Source of the DNA: Aphrophora alni
Lineage: Eukaryota > Arthropoda > Insecta > Hemiptera > Aphrophoridae
NCBI GenBank assembly: GCA_963513935.1
Contig: OY740768.1
Span: forward strand, 73,694,877 to 73,758,876
Length of the DNA stretch: 64,000 nucleotides
Direction: 5' to 3'
Part shown: piece by piece, positions 46,288-58,246 of the stretch
Layout: every line of letters starts with the position of its first letter
Position numbering within the stretch: position 1 is the stretch's first letter
Made by a program: the position numbers and the translations under genes
The notes under the pieces: model-generated
The model's database searches: none
Told to the model about the DNA's origin: nothing
What the model saw: only the letters and a program-made list of their open reading frames with translations

Positions 46288-46293
46288 TTTATT
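46288..46293 (-). terminator. AATAAA overlapping the stop codon of gene 3
   Basis: The minus strand reads GGAAAATAAAAC, so the TAA stop (46291-46289) sits inside AATAAA. If used, the 3' UTR would be only 10-30 nt. The AATAAA at 46195-46190 is a more conventional alternative. Confidence 0.35.
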
Positions 46294-47400
46294 TTCCCTT
46301 TTGTTTAGGAACACATCTTGGCCCACTTGGGCAAGGCGGATTAAAACAGGGAAACACAGTAATTTTGCATTCCTGGCCTTTATTACAAATCTTTCCATCA
46401 CAATCATCTACTGGGCTGCATACTGCTTTATTGATTCCGTCAAAAGTACAATTTGAACCTTTAGGACATGGATTGGACTCACAAGGATTTTCAGGCAGTG
46501 GTTCACATACTGATAGAAATTTCGGGCATGGTGGCTCCTCACAACTAAAAGGAACATTATTACAAGTATAGCCAGCTCTGCAATTGACTTCTGCGCACGG
46601 ATTAGGATCGTCTAAATTAACACACTGTGCTTCAGGTTGAGAACACGGTGGAGTTATACAGTTTTCTGTAATAGCTTGGCATGGAGTTGAACATCGAACT
46701 AAAGCGCATGGAGTTAGTACACATTCTGCAACTGACGGGTCGTCTTCATTCTGGGTGCAGACATCTCCTGCTGAACATGTTGTAGTTGGACACGGGTTTA
46801 TCGGTACACATTCCGCATAAGGTGAGGGACATGGTGCTACAAAACAATATAAAGTAACAACATGACATTTATATCCAGACTTACATCGCACATTTAAACA
46901 AAGGTCTCTGAGTTTACATTCTGCAACTGTTGGGTCTTCTTCACTAGGAATACAGTCATATCCTTCCAAACAAGTTGTGGATGTACATGGGTTAATTGGT
47001 ATACATTTTGCATTTGGAGGTCGGCATGGTGCTTTTTTGCACATATAGGTGATGGTCTTGCACGTTTCGTTAGGCTTACATAGTACCGTTGAACAGGGAT
47101 TAACAGGTTCATTTTCATTCCCTGGTTTAGGAACACATTTTGGTGGTGGTGGAGTGCAGACAGCTCCTTCCAAACAATTAATTAAAATAGTAATACAGTC
47201 TTCTCCAGGTTTGCAGGTTGAATTTCCACATTTCGTGTCGTGTTTAATGGGATCTACAACTGGTTTAGGGAAGCACTTTGGAGGTGGTGGAATGCAGACA
47301 GCATCTGCTGCACATTTGACAAGTGGGTATTCACATGTTTCACTTGGCAGGCAGATCGAGTCTCCACATTTTAATGGACGTTTTGCACTCAGTAAAGTAT
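46289..47400 (-). CDS. Gene 3 exon 3 (ten Cys modules)
   Basis: Acceptor TTATTTTTCAG ends just above 47400. The first two bases complete an Asn codon with the last base of exon 2, then TLLSAKRPLKCGDS. The frame is open upstream of the acceptor to an ATG at 47446, but that extension is intron. Stop TAA at 46291-46289. Confidence 0.88.
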
Positions 47401-50400
47401 CTGAAAAATAAATGTTTAAGTTACATAGCAATGAAGTACTGTGCATTTTTATTAGAGGTATGTTTTATAAATAATAAACAAGTCTGCCGAGTAGATAATG
47501 AAATCGCAAGTGAAGCCAGGTGTAATTGAAGACTTCTGCAAGCAGCACGTGTTTTGTTATTTCGATTGTGTATACCGGTATGAATTGATGAATGTTGAGA
47601 ATGGGGTCTGCTGGTGCCTCAGGTATTGTGAGTGTTGAAGATAAAGGATCGTATATCAAGCCTTGACACTTTATGTGGCAAACAACTCTAGAAATTTACA
47701 ATAATTTGAGTGAAGGTTGTGGCAACTATATAATACACCGTATTGCATTTTACTGTAAGTTTACTGTTGGGCTACTAGTTTTCGTGAAGAATGCGTCCAA
47801 AACTTATCAGAATAAATGACGATACAAGGACAGGAATATTAAGAACACAAACTACAAACAGATTAACAATTGTCTACAAATTAACAAACTGTGAAACATG
47901 TGGAGAAGATCATTAAATTCATGCGAGAATATAACACAAATACCGTAATTCTAAAATACTAGTTTCCGTATTTTGACAAACAGATGGGTTGAAAAAATAT
48001 TTTCTGTTCGTTGGGTCCATCAGTGCTTAGCTACTGACATAAGTAGAAATGTTTGAACATTACAACAATAATAAAACAAAGTTACATATAAAAACCAAAC
48101 ATAACCGAGTCGAATTGTTACAATTTATGAAACGTGGGTTACAGAAAATAATTGAAATCGCAGTCTGATAATTGGAAACATGAATCTTTACCAAGACTCA
48201 AAAAAATTTGAGCCGTGCTGTATAAGGAAAAGCAAATAATGAACTCCTGGGAATCATCGGTACAGACATAATGTAATGTGAACAAGTATGAAACCAAGTT
48301 ATTATCATGATTTCATTCAAAAATTGCGCAGAAAACCCCCCCCACAAAATCCGATATAATTGAAAAAATGAACAACGTGACTGAATTACTGTGTAAATAA
48401 GGATAGGAATTGTTCACCTCAAGCGTCGTACAGTTCAGACTTCAACTTATTCGCAAAACTGAAAGACACAAAGGATTGTTAACTGAACAGAAGTATTATA
48501 TTCCATGAAATGGCAAAGGTTTCAAAGTGTTGAGAGAACGTCATTGAGAAGTAGGAGAACTATACTAGGATTGTAAAGAGATATTGTCTAAAATAAAACA
48601 AACTGTTATAAAAATTGTTATATTATTTATGAAATAATCTAAAACTTAATATTTATATCTAGAGTTAAAGGAAATATTTCCAAAAACTGACAAACCATAT
48701 CAACGCATAAACAATACGTAAGCCTTGTTTTGTTTATGATAGTTGGCAATTTATGGATTTTATCTTTTGGTATTAATATTTGGATTCAAGAGAATTTTAA
48801 AATTTTCGACACTTGCGTATAAATAGAAAAAACGAAATTCTCTGCAGATATTTATACTAAACATGATAAAGAAATACAGTCCATCGTGAATAACTTTTTT
48901 CTACTCTTCCAATTAATGCAACTTTAATTGAATAATTTTTACATATGTATTTATACAGTACAGTTGAACAAGCAGTTTTTATAAGTATGTGAAATAATAG
49001 TGTTTTAGTCAATAGACATATTTTTATTCGTAGGCTCTATTTGTTTCTTTTAAAATCCTGAGTAAAAAAAAAATCGTTGTATGTATAACTTTAAAAAGTA
49101 TGTTTAACCGATTGAAAAGAAATATTTACAAAATTTCCATTGGTTAACTTTTATCTGTTGTTAACTGTATACAAGTAATTTTAAGTCTGAAGATATTGTA
49201 CATCAAATAAAATATACGTACAAAATTTTAGTTACTACTATGTGTTAAGGTTATTGATTTGATTCTTCATGTTATTGGTATATTTTGTGAAAACTGTGTT
49301 GAAATTCTGGTGTTAAAGAAGATTAATTCGAACTTTTGTTATAATTTGTATATATAATAATAAATGGGGTTTCAATAGTATGGATGAATGCGCATTACCA
49401 AGAGATTAGCCAAGAACATAAAATTAAAAAAAAAAAATTAGTAAACACTAAGTTGAGCCGAAATATACACTAGCCAATGAGTAGGACTTGCGATTTTTCT
49501 TTTCACGCTTGTATAAAGTCAGTTGTTTTGACTTTTCAGGATAGGTTTAGCCCTGGTTTCCTTTCTTAGGTTTCTAACATAGCCTAAGTTCATAACCTAA
49601 GCTTATATTTCAATGTTTCATATTTTTACTTGATAAAGACATTTGATCCTTTCTCTCGAAACGTTTGGATTAGTTTTGATACACACAAAATAAATTGTGG
49701 CACATTCTCGGAAAAATAAAACCAATAATAGGAAGATGTAATTACTAAGAAACGGTTCTATGACATAGAACATCTATGGTAAAATTTGTTACCAAATAGA
49801 AATCATCATTTGCTTATTATTTATTATTAATTGAGGAATTAGCGTTGTTTACATTAATCAAATTCTCCCCAATTACTTACTTTGACAAATTCCATCGACA
49901 CAGCTGCCTTCGCTGCAAACAGGGTCGGTTGTACACTGAAAGGAAAACATAAATTAATCATTAAAAGTATAGTTTGTTGAGGATCGTTGTTGTAGTTAGC
50001 ACATTTTAATCAGGCTTAACCTGATGCTAATGTTTTATCTGATGGTTCTTATTAATTAAAAAGGTATTATGAAAACATTGCGTAGAAGACTATTTTCATC
50101 GTGTGTTATATTTTTATCTTTATAATGTGCAGATCAACCTTTCAAAATGTTTATAGAGTGAACACACAACCATTGCCTATTCTGGGCTCGGTACAGTTAT
50201 CCTCCTCCCAAAAATAGAACTATGGATAACGGAAAATGAACGTATTGTAGAATTTCTATCAGCTGGAGCAATCAACTGCTTATGTAGAATGTAACTAGTA
50301 TTTATAATAAATAATAATCACTCTAAAGGAAGTACAATTAAATGTAACACTTATTTTATCTTTCTAAAAATCAATAATTAATCTTAATGATTTAAGTTGC

Positions 50401-53400
50401 ACTGTATATTATGTGTTTTAAAATATGAGTTTTTTTGTCTATATGTGTGTGATGTGCAAAGTACTAGTATAATATAAATAAATGTTAATAGCCATGTCAG
50501 CAAAACATGTTGCCAAAAAAGATCGGAAGGAACTACGATTAACTGTTTATGGATTCCATATATTTACAAGTAGTTCAAAGGGTCGAAAAATAAAAATCAG
50601 TATTATTATATTTATTTAATATAATAACAATTTTTTACTAAAAATTATTATTATTAATCTTGGATACAACAAAACTATATCTTGGTAGGCAGAACAAACT
50701 ATTAATAATAAATTGTATTGTCTTAAAGTTTTTCATAGATATTCATGTTACCCTAGCAAATCATTAAACAAAACTAAATACTCATAGTAACAGTTGATGA
50801 AGAATAATGGCTGATTTTCAACACACTGCAACATCGAATTAAACTGAGGATATATATCAATATTGAGCTTGACTTCTGAGATAATATTAGATAGAATAAA
50901 ACTACAACACAAGAACTTACAAGTTTTGTAGCTTATATTTCACTGAGGATGGCGGCTTTGTCGATGAAACGTGTTTTATTAAGTAAACGTATTTTTTGTG
51001 AGATTCCGTGTTCGAGTTTTATTCTAAGCAAACTGAGGATATAAATACATTTATTCTAAAGACCGTTGGTACTTTATGAAATTCTGTTAATGATTAAAAA
51101 AACACAATTATTTAAAGACAAACCACTTTTTATTTCAACCTTGCCAACCATTTTTGTTAGTTACAGCATTTTCAATGCATGATAACAGAAAAAACACAAA
51201 ATGACGTACTTAAAATACAAAATTCCATAATACAATAGCTGGGTTTCCCAATTGATATCTAAATATGGAATCTGGGAAGGCTTATTTAAAACTAAACCAT
51301 GATCGGCAAGTTTCAAATAAAAGCGGTTTTTTGGAAAACAATATAGTCTCGGTAATTAATTATGTATTAGAAACAACTAGTTATCTTTACTATCCAGTAT
51401 ACTTTTATAATTCTTCAAAGTTTCATTAGCGTTCTTGGATAGTTTGTTGCACTTCGCATTAGCATTGGATCTTACAAATATACTAAATTAGATTTAAATT
51501 CAATCGTGTAAGGTTCGTTAGTGAGGATATCTTTAATAATTTATGTACGTTCGGTTTTATCCCTGATAACCACAGCGTTACTTTTGTCAGCTATTGGGTA
51601 ATATATTTTTTCTTCTTTAAAATTATTTTTTACAATTTTAATGTTGGTTTTAATTTAGGAGTTGTTTCTTCTTGTTCTTGCAGTTTCTTGCTATATTAGT
51701 TCTGATACATTTTTTAATTTTTTTCAAATAGAGGGAACTTCGCCACGAAAAACAGAAATGAATGTTGTAAAGGGTAGTCGAACGTGGGTAGATTTCTTTA
51801 AAACTATCCGTTGGTGTCTTATACTGTATGCAGTTTAATTAATTTTTAGAAAATGTTATCTTCATTAGAACAATGTTAATAATTCATAGCAACTACAATC
51901 CACTTTGGAGTTTTACAACTATTAAAAAAGATGTTTGTAGCATATCAGCTATTATGTTTAATCAGTTTATTTTGAGATAATGTTGACATCATTGGTTTTA
52001 AACGAATGTGCAAAAATTTTGCTTAGTGTCAACTATTTATCAAGATATGAAGAGGCACTGATTGAATTGAAAATTAATTTTGAAGGCAGAGTTAAAAATA
52101 CAGACAAAAGAAGTTTAAAAAAATAAAATTTTCAACTATATTCGAAGGGCTATAAATTTAAAAAGTTTATGTATGATGTTAATTTTAAAAAAAAAACCTT
52201 TTAAAATGTAATTTATATTCAACTGTTGTTCTAAGCAGAGGCATTGTAAAAGATCAAGGAAATATTGAAGACATCCTACGGTTCTGCGTACTATATTATT
52301 ACAGTAATTATTGCTTTCAACGTTTTAGTCGTGAGAACCATTTTAAATCAGTGATCCTTAAAGTTTGATATTATTTTTTATATCTACTCAAAACATATTT
52401 CTATAGCCTAACATTGACCGATAAATAATAAACACTGTACTAACTTCCTCACCCACCAATCTACATACATCGTTACAAATACTGTATCTCTATACTATCC
52501 ATGATAAATATAAAAAAAAAGTAATATTCTTTGTTATTGAGTGTTTGCTAATATATTTCTTTCGGAAGATAAATTTGCATAGAAGGGAAAATACATCTTC
52601 TACTTTTGTTTGTTTTTTTTTGTAAAATATTAATAGGAATAACAACAATTGCTTTGGTTGTACCATAATTTCACCGTAAGAGTATATAGTAGTTACTTGA
52701 TTGAAATTGCGTTTTAAATGATATTGCTAATGGTTAATTCTTTTGACAAAAAATATAAACAGTATTTTTTAATAATATATATTGCGATTTTTGATACTCG
52801 GATTTGGACCATAAAAATCTGAACGAAATAGGTTGAATCGATTCTGAAAAATTACATATTTTATAGAAATTTATGACTTATTTGTTTGGTGTTTTTATCG
52901 ATATTTCACGAATTTACATTTTTGTGGAGGTGACGTTTTATTCGCATTCATCGAGCTACATTTTATCGAAGTTGGTTATAGTCGATTGTGAGTTTGATCT
53001 AAAAACAGATGTTCCCAAAATTAAAATTATAAAACCAAAGGAAAAACATATTTACTTACGTACTAAAATTTTATTTTAGCACATATACTATTATTTGTTC
53101 CAAATTAGTACACTTTTATAGAACACCGCACAGATAGCATATTGACAGACAGACATAATTCCAGAAACTATTTCTTGAGGTAGGAAACAGATAGACATCT
53201 TTTTAATTTGTATAAAATTTAACATACCTATCATAAAAATTTGCCCTATACTACATATTTGTGAGAAAATGAAAACATTCGTAGAACTTACGCGAACTTT
53301 TGTAACGATACCTTTTAATGTTTAAAATACTGTAAATTTTATAAAGCATTTAGGAAATAATTGTGTAGTAATTATGTGTGTTATATTAGATGTATTACTT

Positions 53401-54979
53401 ATTGTGACTAACATTTTTGCGTTGACAGATGTTATTTGGTATTTTTATCATCACTGATACAACTTAGATAAATATGTTTTAACGCAGAAGATCTTAACAA
53501 CAATATTTTATTTCAAAATTATGAAAAAGCAATTAAACTTACTCATTAGCATGAATTTAATGAAATCAAATTGGGGTTTTCTACACGTTCTGTATGTTTA
53601 TGTAAGACATCTTTGTATTTTTGCTTATTAGATCTGATTTGGTACTTCAAATACAACATTGTACATCGCAATATACTACAAAACAGAGTTAATTTTAAAT
53701 ATTTGTTAAAAACTTCTCTTTGACTTATATGAAAAAGATCGTTAGAATTTTATTTTGAAACTTTTTGATCTATTTTCGATTGGATCAACGAAATTAGGTT
53801 TTTATTTTCTTCATTTTTGTCTACTCACCAAGAACAATAATATGGCTGTATCACACGACACCCCCTCCCCCAAGATTCTCATATTTTGGAATTCTTATTC
53901 AAATTATTAAAATAAATCAGTCAAAGGGAAGTCTTAACAAATCAGAAGAGAAAATAAAATTTATAAAAACAAAATTTAACATTTGAGATATAATTTCATT
54001 CATTGCTTTAGTCTCTCTTATTGATTCAGTTAGTGACCACATATTCACACTTTAAGAGTCTTAACAGTTCAGAAGAGAATAAAAATATATAAAAATAAAA
54101 TTTATTATTTGAGAAATAGTTTAATTCATTAGCTTTATTCCTTCTTATTAATTCAGTTTAGTGACTACATTTTTCTATGTAAAAATAATAACACTTTTCC
54201 TTTGGAAGTTACCATATTTAAAAATAATAATAATTCTGATAATTCCAATAATTCCACATGTATCACGGTTTATTTTAATAAAGACAAACATTTTATAAAT
54301 CTACAGTCTCAACTAAATTACAATAGACACGAGGGAGTAAACAAGGCAGGGAAAAAGCTTTTTATTAAACAGATGTCATTCGATTTGTAATTTAATCTAG
54401 ACTAAAGTTATATTAATGAGAAAGTGTGAAGTTTTACATAGCAATACTTAAAAGCTTCAATTAGTGAATCAATAAGGAATTAAGATTTTTTTTTTTCAAT
54501 CTGACATATTGAGTCTATCATTTAGTATTTTAAATTGTTGACCTCAAATTTAATATCTGCTATCTCAAAAACCCCGTACAACCCATATTTTTTGGTAAAA
54601 TTCTAATTTTATAGAATTTATACAAAAGTTCGAACAAATATTATACGTTCTCACTACTTTACCTTTAATTTACAAACCGAATGAACCCTGTTTCATCAAT
54701 ATTGACACCGGTTTCATGTATTCTGAGGTGATAAGCCTAGTTGACTGGACTATAACGTACATAATAATTTTGTTACTTAAAATACAGTTTTTTTAGTTTA
54801 TATAAAATAACTTGTTTTAAATTCGTAGACAAAATGAATTAAATGATATAAAAACGTTACGAATAACATTTAATATCACGACATACCTCTTTTCCAATTT
54901 TGGCAGTTTCTAGTTCTTGAAATAATAGAAACAACACTGCTGTATAACATACAATAGTACTTAATAGCGACGTTGCCAT
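46289..54979 (-). CDS. Secreted Cys-rich repeat protein (gene 3), three exons, intact
   Basis: Exons 54979-54887, 49935-49881 and 47400-46289 join into a 419-residue protein. Residues 1 to about 26 are a signal peptide (MATSLLSTIVCYTAVLFLLF), followed by AKIGKE. Residues 32-49 are the four-cysteine exon 2 (CSEGSCVDGIC). Residues 61-412 hold ten modules in the order 6-6-6-4-6-4-6-6-4-6 cysteines. Six-cysteine modules are C-x4-C-x5-C-x6-C-x4/5-C-x6-C; four-cysteine ones are NPC-x4-C-x5-C-x9/11-C, loosely like follistatin-type EGF-like motifs. The first two carry PPPKC(F/V)PKP linkers. The seventh has lost two residues between its second and third cysteines. Several NxT sequons suggest glycosylation. 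All splice sites are GT-AG and the frame is unbroken. It is the only intact member here. Enzymatic motifs are absent, so an extracellular binding, matrix or inhibitor role is possible but not shown. Confidence 0.87.
47401..48169. other. Intron 2 of gene 3, right-hand (3') part
   Basis: No gene. From about 47800 it may include 5' remains of the mariner fragment listed next, too decayed to read. Confidence 0.4.
48170..48560 (+). pseudogene. Mariner-type transposase C-terminal remnant in intron 2 of gene 3
   Basis: Around 48416-48475 the plus strand reads YSSDFNLFAKLKDTK, which corresponds to the conserved HPPYSPDF-LF-KLKE end of mariner-type transposases. Flanking sequence is eroded, with stops and a C-run near 48337. 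The third catalytic aspartate position (SDF) appears retained in this short stretch, but nothing else is. Confidence 0.45.
49470..49690 (+). repeat. Dispersed repeat with hammerhead-like end, in intron 2 of gene 3
   Basis: Second copy of the repeat at 13260-13480. It ends with TTGATAAAGA-CATTTGATCCTTTCT-CTCGAAACG at about 49630-49664, in which a CTGANGA-like half, a stem and GAAAC follow one another as in ribozyme motifs of PLE ends. The first half is degenerate. Confidence 0.4.
49881..49935 (-). CDS. Gene 3 exon 2 (four-cysteine exon)
   Basis: 55 nt between acceptor TTTCCTTTCAG (above 49935) and donor GTAAGT (below 49881). Encodes CTTDPVCSEGSCVDGICQ plus one base. Length, phase and 11 of the first 13 residues after the second cysteine agree with gene 2. 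Confidence 0.87.
50867..51030 (+). repeat. Hairpin repeat with hammerhead-ribozyme-like core, in intron 1 of gene 3
   Basis: Outer inverted arms AGAATAAAACTACAACAC (from 50892) and GTGTTCGAGTTTTATTCT (to about 51025). Between them CTGAGGA (50943-50949), a stem-loop, and GAAAC (50966-50970), then an ACGTGT near-palindrome. The spacing from CTGAGGA to GAAA equals that of the copy at 61687-61713. The left arm has lost the inner part seen there. Confidence 0.6.
51031..54886. other. Intron 1 of gene 3, 5' part
   Basis: AT-rich intron sequence. A roughly 110-bp phrase repeats at about 53930-54040 and 54050-54160 (CTTAACA-ATCAGAAGAGAA, TTTATTGATTCAGTTAGTGACCA-like), an imperfect tandem duplication. 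No coding potential is supported. Confidence 0.45.
54887..54979 (-). CDS. Gene 3 exon 1 (signal peptide)
   Basis: 31 codons from ATG (54979-54977) to GAG, then donor GTATGT at 54886-54881. Hydrophobic core at residues 8-20, ending TAKIGKE. The intron is phase 0. Confidence 0.85.
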
Positions 54980-55022
54980 CGTGTACTCTCGGAATAGACT
55001 AACCACAAACACAAGATTCTCC

Positions 55023-55031
55023 GATTATATC
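55023..55031 (-). promoter_or_regulatory. Possible TATA-like element of gene 3
   Basis: The minus strand reads GATATAATC about 45-50 bases before the ATG, followed about 25-30 bases later by GTTAGTC, a plausible initiator. Spacing only; weak sequence match. Confidence 0.25.
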
Positions 55032-57717
55032 ACCTCAGGGTACAGATTGACGTGACCTTGGTAGGAAGTGGTTTAGTCACATAAAGCTTAGTCGGTTGAA
55101 TAAAAGAACAGATGTAAATTACAGGGAAACCAGAGTACGTCACGTTCTCATAATTATACTCTTTTTACAGTTGCAGTGTGTCAGAAATTGTATCGCAACA
55201 TAATTATATAAAGACCAATGTGTTTATATAAAACAGATGTTCATCTTTAGTTAATTTTTGGTACCTATTGTTTGAGATTGAGAGATACTAACTCGTGCAT
55301 GATATTTAAAAATATTGGAAGATGAAGATTCTAATTATACTACTAATTAGCCTATCTGTCTATTAAAATAATTGCTTTCTTTCGAAAATAGGCAATGTGT
55401 AGCTTCACCTTACTTCGGCAGTTTGAGTTGATTGGTGGCGCTTTTCAGTTGACCTTCGTGTTGTGACCAAACTTAAAAAAACTTTACACAGTTTTTATCT
55501 TTCATTTTAACTACCATTTCAGTTAAAGTAAGTGATCAATGTTTTTAGAATGAAAGTGTAATAGTGCTGATCTACTCTTTGTGTAGTATGATGATGAGCT
55601 ATTTTATCCACTTATTTTAACTTATTAGGTAATAATCCAAAATGTTAAAACTATTTTATTTTGTATAAAATAGCTCGATAATCGAAAAATAGTGTAATGG
55701 CGTTATTTGAGGTAATTGTATTGTACATGTGTCCAAAAACGTGTGTGTGGGGGGGGGGGGGTGTGCGTGTGTTTGCTTCGATTGAAAATATGTCTTTAAA
55801 TCATGTATGCAAAAAGAACTTTCTGTTTTTCTTGTGGATACAAATTTATTACATTTATTATTTGTTTTGTTATTACTAGAAAATTCTACTTGAATGTTAT
55901 TGAGGTTTAAAGCCAAAATATTCTGTATACTGTTTTGAGCCTTTTAAGTCAGTTTGTCTTTAATTTGTTGTGTTACTATAATTACTATTCTTTTTTAAAA
56001 TTACTTGTGTCTTTTTGGTAGAAATTCTATCCGGATCACCAAATTAGCTTCTTGGACCGAAAACTAATTGAAGGCAGTAATGAATGTATTCGAAATGAAG
56101 GAAAATCAGAGAAGTTGGGTTCAAGTATGGCATACATGAAGAAACTTTACGAAAAAAGCTTAAGGTTAGTTTGATTGGAGGACCATCTATGGGTAGGAAA
56201 ACTGTCTTCAACAAAACTCAGGAATCAGAAATTAGTACCCACATATTAATCCTTGGTAAATTATTTTATGTTTTGACACTAATTGAACTTCACTGAATGC
56301 CTTTTGAATATGTATAAATAAATCAAATAAAGCATAACGTTAATAAAAAATAAAATTATTGGTTAGGTTTGGGTACAGGCGATTATGAGAAGGAATCCAC
56401 AACTGCATCTACGGAAACCTAAAGAAACTCCCACGTACAGAAACGGAAATGTAATTTGAATGTTGTCACAGTTGTCAACATTTTGAAAATTGTTTCAATT
56501 GAAACGAATTAAATTTATAAAAATATTGAGAGACATTGTGCGGTTTATTTTATCCAGTATTTATGTAACAAGTTGTAATAGACCAATGTAATAAAAATAT
56601 ATTTGAGCAAAGTATATAAATAAATTCTAAAGTAATTATCATATTTATTTATAAATAACCCTTTTTTCCACTTGAAATACATATCCAAGGAAACTCATAG
56701 GTTTACCCTACATTGGAGGTAATTCTGTTCAAAGTATGGTTCGATTATAAAAAATATACGGACAACGATATATTATAACCACCTTAAAATCTGGTACATT
56801 AAAGCAAACTAATTGTAGCACACATTTGAAAAAATTCAGCTCTATTCGTGATATAAGTTTCAAAATATAACCAAACAAATGTATATGCGTGCAATTACTC
56901 CGCCGTATTATTTCTGTGGTTTCTACAAATTAAACATTAACGTAAACCATTATTTTTCAACATATAACATTAAGTATAAATGTTCAGAAATAATTGACAA
57001 AAATATGAACCCTGACCGTCGTCATTAAAAGCGCAATTTTAACAAAATACTATTTACACTAGGGACGTGATAATTGACACAAATGGAGCAAGTTAAGGCT
57101 CTAATTATTATTTTTTTAAAGACGGGGTCAATGGTTCTTTTTCACTTTTTAATTGACAACTGGCATATTTGGTGACTAATAGTTTCCCATGGTTTTATTT
57201 TATTTAAGGATGGGAGAATTAAAAAAGATTTTGGATCGTTAATGTGATGTCAGTTTAACAACTTCCTTATTCCATCTTTGAAAAGTCTGCTATCAGTTTT
57301 GTAAAGATTTTTAATTACTTAGGACGGCTGCTTCAAGCTCGTCATTATTTTCAAAATACAGTACAGCTATTCAAATAGTTTTACCCTCAGAGGTCCAGTA
57401 CTGGGTTGAACTTAGCTGGGTATACACCTTTTTCATGTAGTCTTGGGTGACATTCCACTCTTTAATCTTTCTTATCAGGTTTTTCTTGATCAATTCTTGT
57501 TCTATTCCAAGCACTAAGCTATTAGAGTATTGGAGGGTTGAGGACTAAAGGTCTGTATTTTACGTTTTTTTCTTCATATTTTTATAAGGCTGCGAGGACA
57601 AAGAGGTTTTTCGACTTAAAAAAAAAAAGAAAAAAAAAACCAACGTCAGACTCCAGGCAGACTGACAGACAGACAGAAGTACTTCAATATGTATTTAAAT
57701 GTTTGACAGATTATGTT
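55032..57717. other. Intergenic sequence upstream of gene 3
   Basis: No gene. It contains a (GT)n/(G)13 tract at about 55741-55774, and A-runs at 57618-57641 followed by CAGACTGACAGACAGACAG. Possible regulatory sites of gene 3 cannot be singled out. Confidence 0.35.
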
Positions 57718-58246
57718 TTCCGAACTTCAGGAGGTAGTTTCTCACATCAAAACTAAGAATAAGTTGCTACAATATATGTCCGGAATTACATAGTTTTCAT
57801 ATATCTGCCATTTTATTATTTTTTTTCACAGAATATTTTTTATCTCCAGATCAGTTGGACGAATCCAATTTAAACTTGGCATGATACCTAATTAGGTAAA
57901 GAACTATTTTAAAAGAATATCAAATTTAATCCAATAACCTGCCTCAAATTTAATGATGCCTAAATTTATAAAGTTTTTGAGTCATTTAGATTTAAAAAAT
58001 TAAGTGGGCGCCATTTTGAAACGGGTTATTGGATTAGGTTGTTTATACATCTTCAAAATAGTTCTTTATATTTTTATGTACCATGCCAAGTTTAAATTCA
58101 ATCCGTCAAACTATTCTGTAAATAAACAAATATTTTTTTGAAAATACAAAATGGTGGATATCTGGAAAACTAAGCAATTCTCGAGATATGTTTATAGAAA
58201 CTTTTTCTTAGTTTTGATGCGGGAAACTAAATTTTGAAGTTTAGAA
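57718..58246. mobile_element. Foldback/MITE-like inverted repeat element
   Basis: Arms of about 260 bp meet near 57982 almost without a loop. From the outside in, paired motifs are GAACTTCAGGAGGTAGTTTC / GAAACTAAATTTTGAAGTTT, CATCAAAACTAAGAA / TTCTTAGTTTTGATG, ATATCTGCCATTTT / AAAATGGTGGATAT, TTTAAACTTGGCATG / CATGCCAAGTTTAAA and AATCCAATAACC / GGTTATTGGATT. The arms are diverged but collinear. No ORF. A TATATATATACAGAGTGAG phrase lies just outside the right arm. It is probably a non-autonomous element with the palindromic structure typical of MITEs formed by hairpin duplication. Confidence 0.78.

Noticed and set aside
47400..47446. In-frame ATG at 47446 as the start of gene 3
   Set aside because: It would give a protein without a signal peptide and ignores the acceptor at 47401. 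The phase and split codon fit exon 2 exactly.
46284..47529. Plus-strand ORFs of 68-120 codons opposite gene 3
   Set aside because: They mirror the cysteine-rich exon on the minus strand, which has matching splice sites and paralogues. The minus-strand frame at 47136-46894 is likewise a shadow.
57538..57756. Plus-strand ORF of 72 codons with a Lys run
   Set aside because: Runs through an A homopolymer and a CAGA repeat into the foldback arm; not coding.
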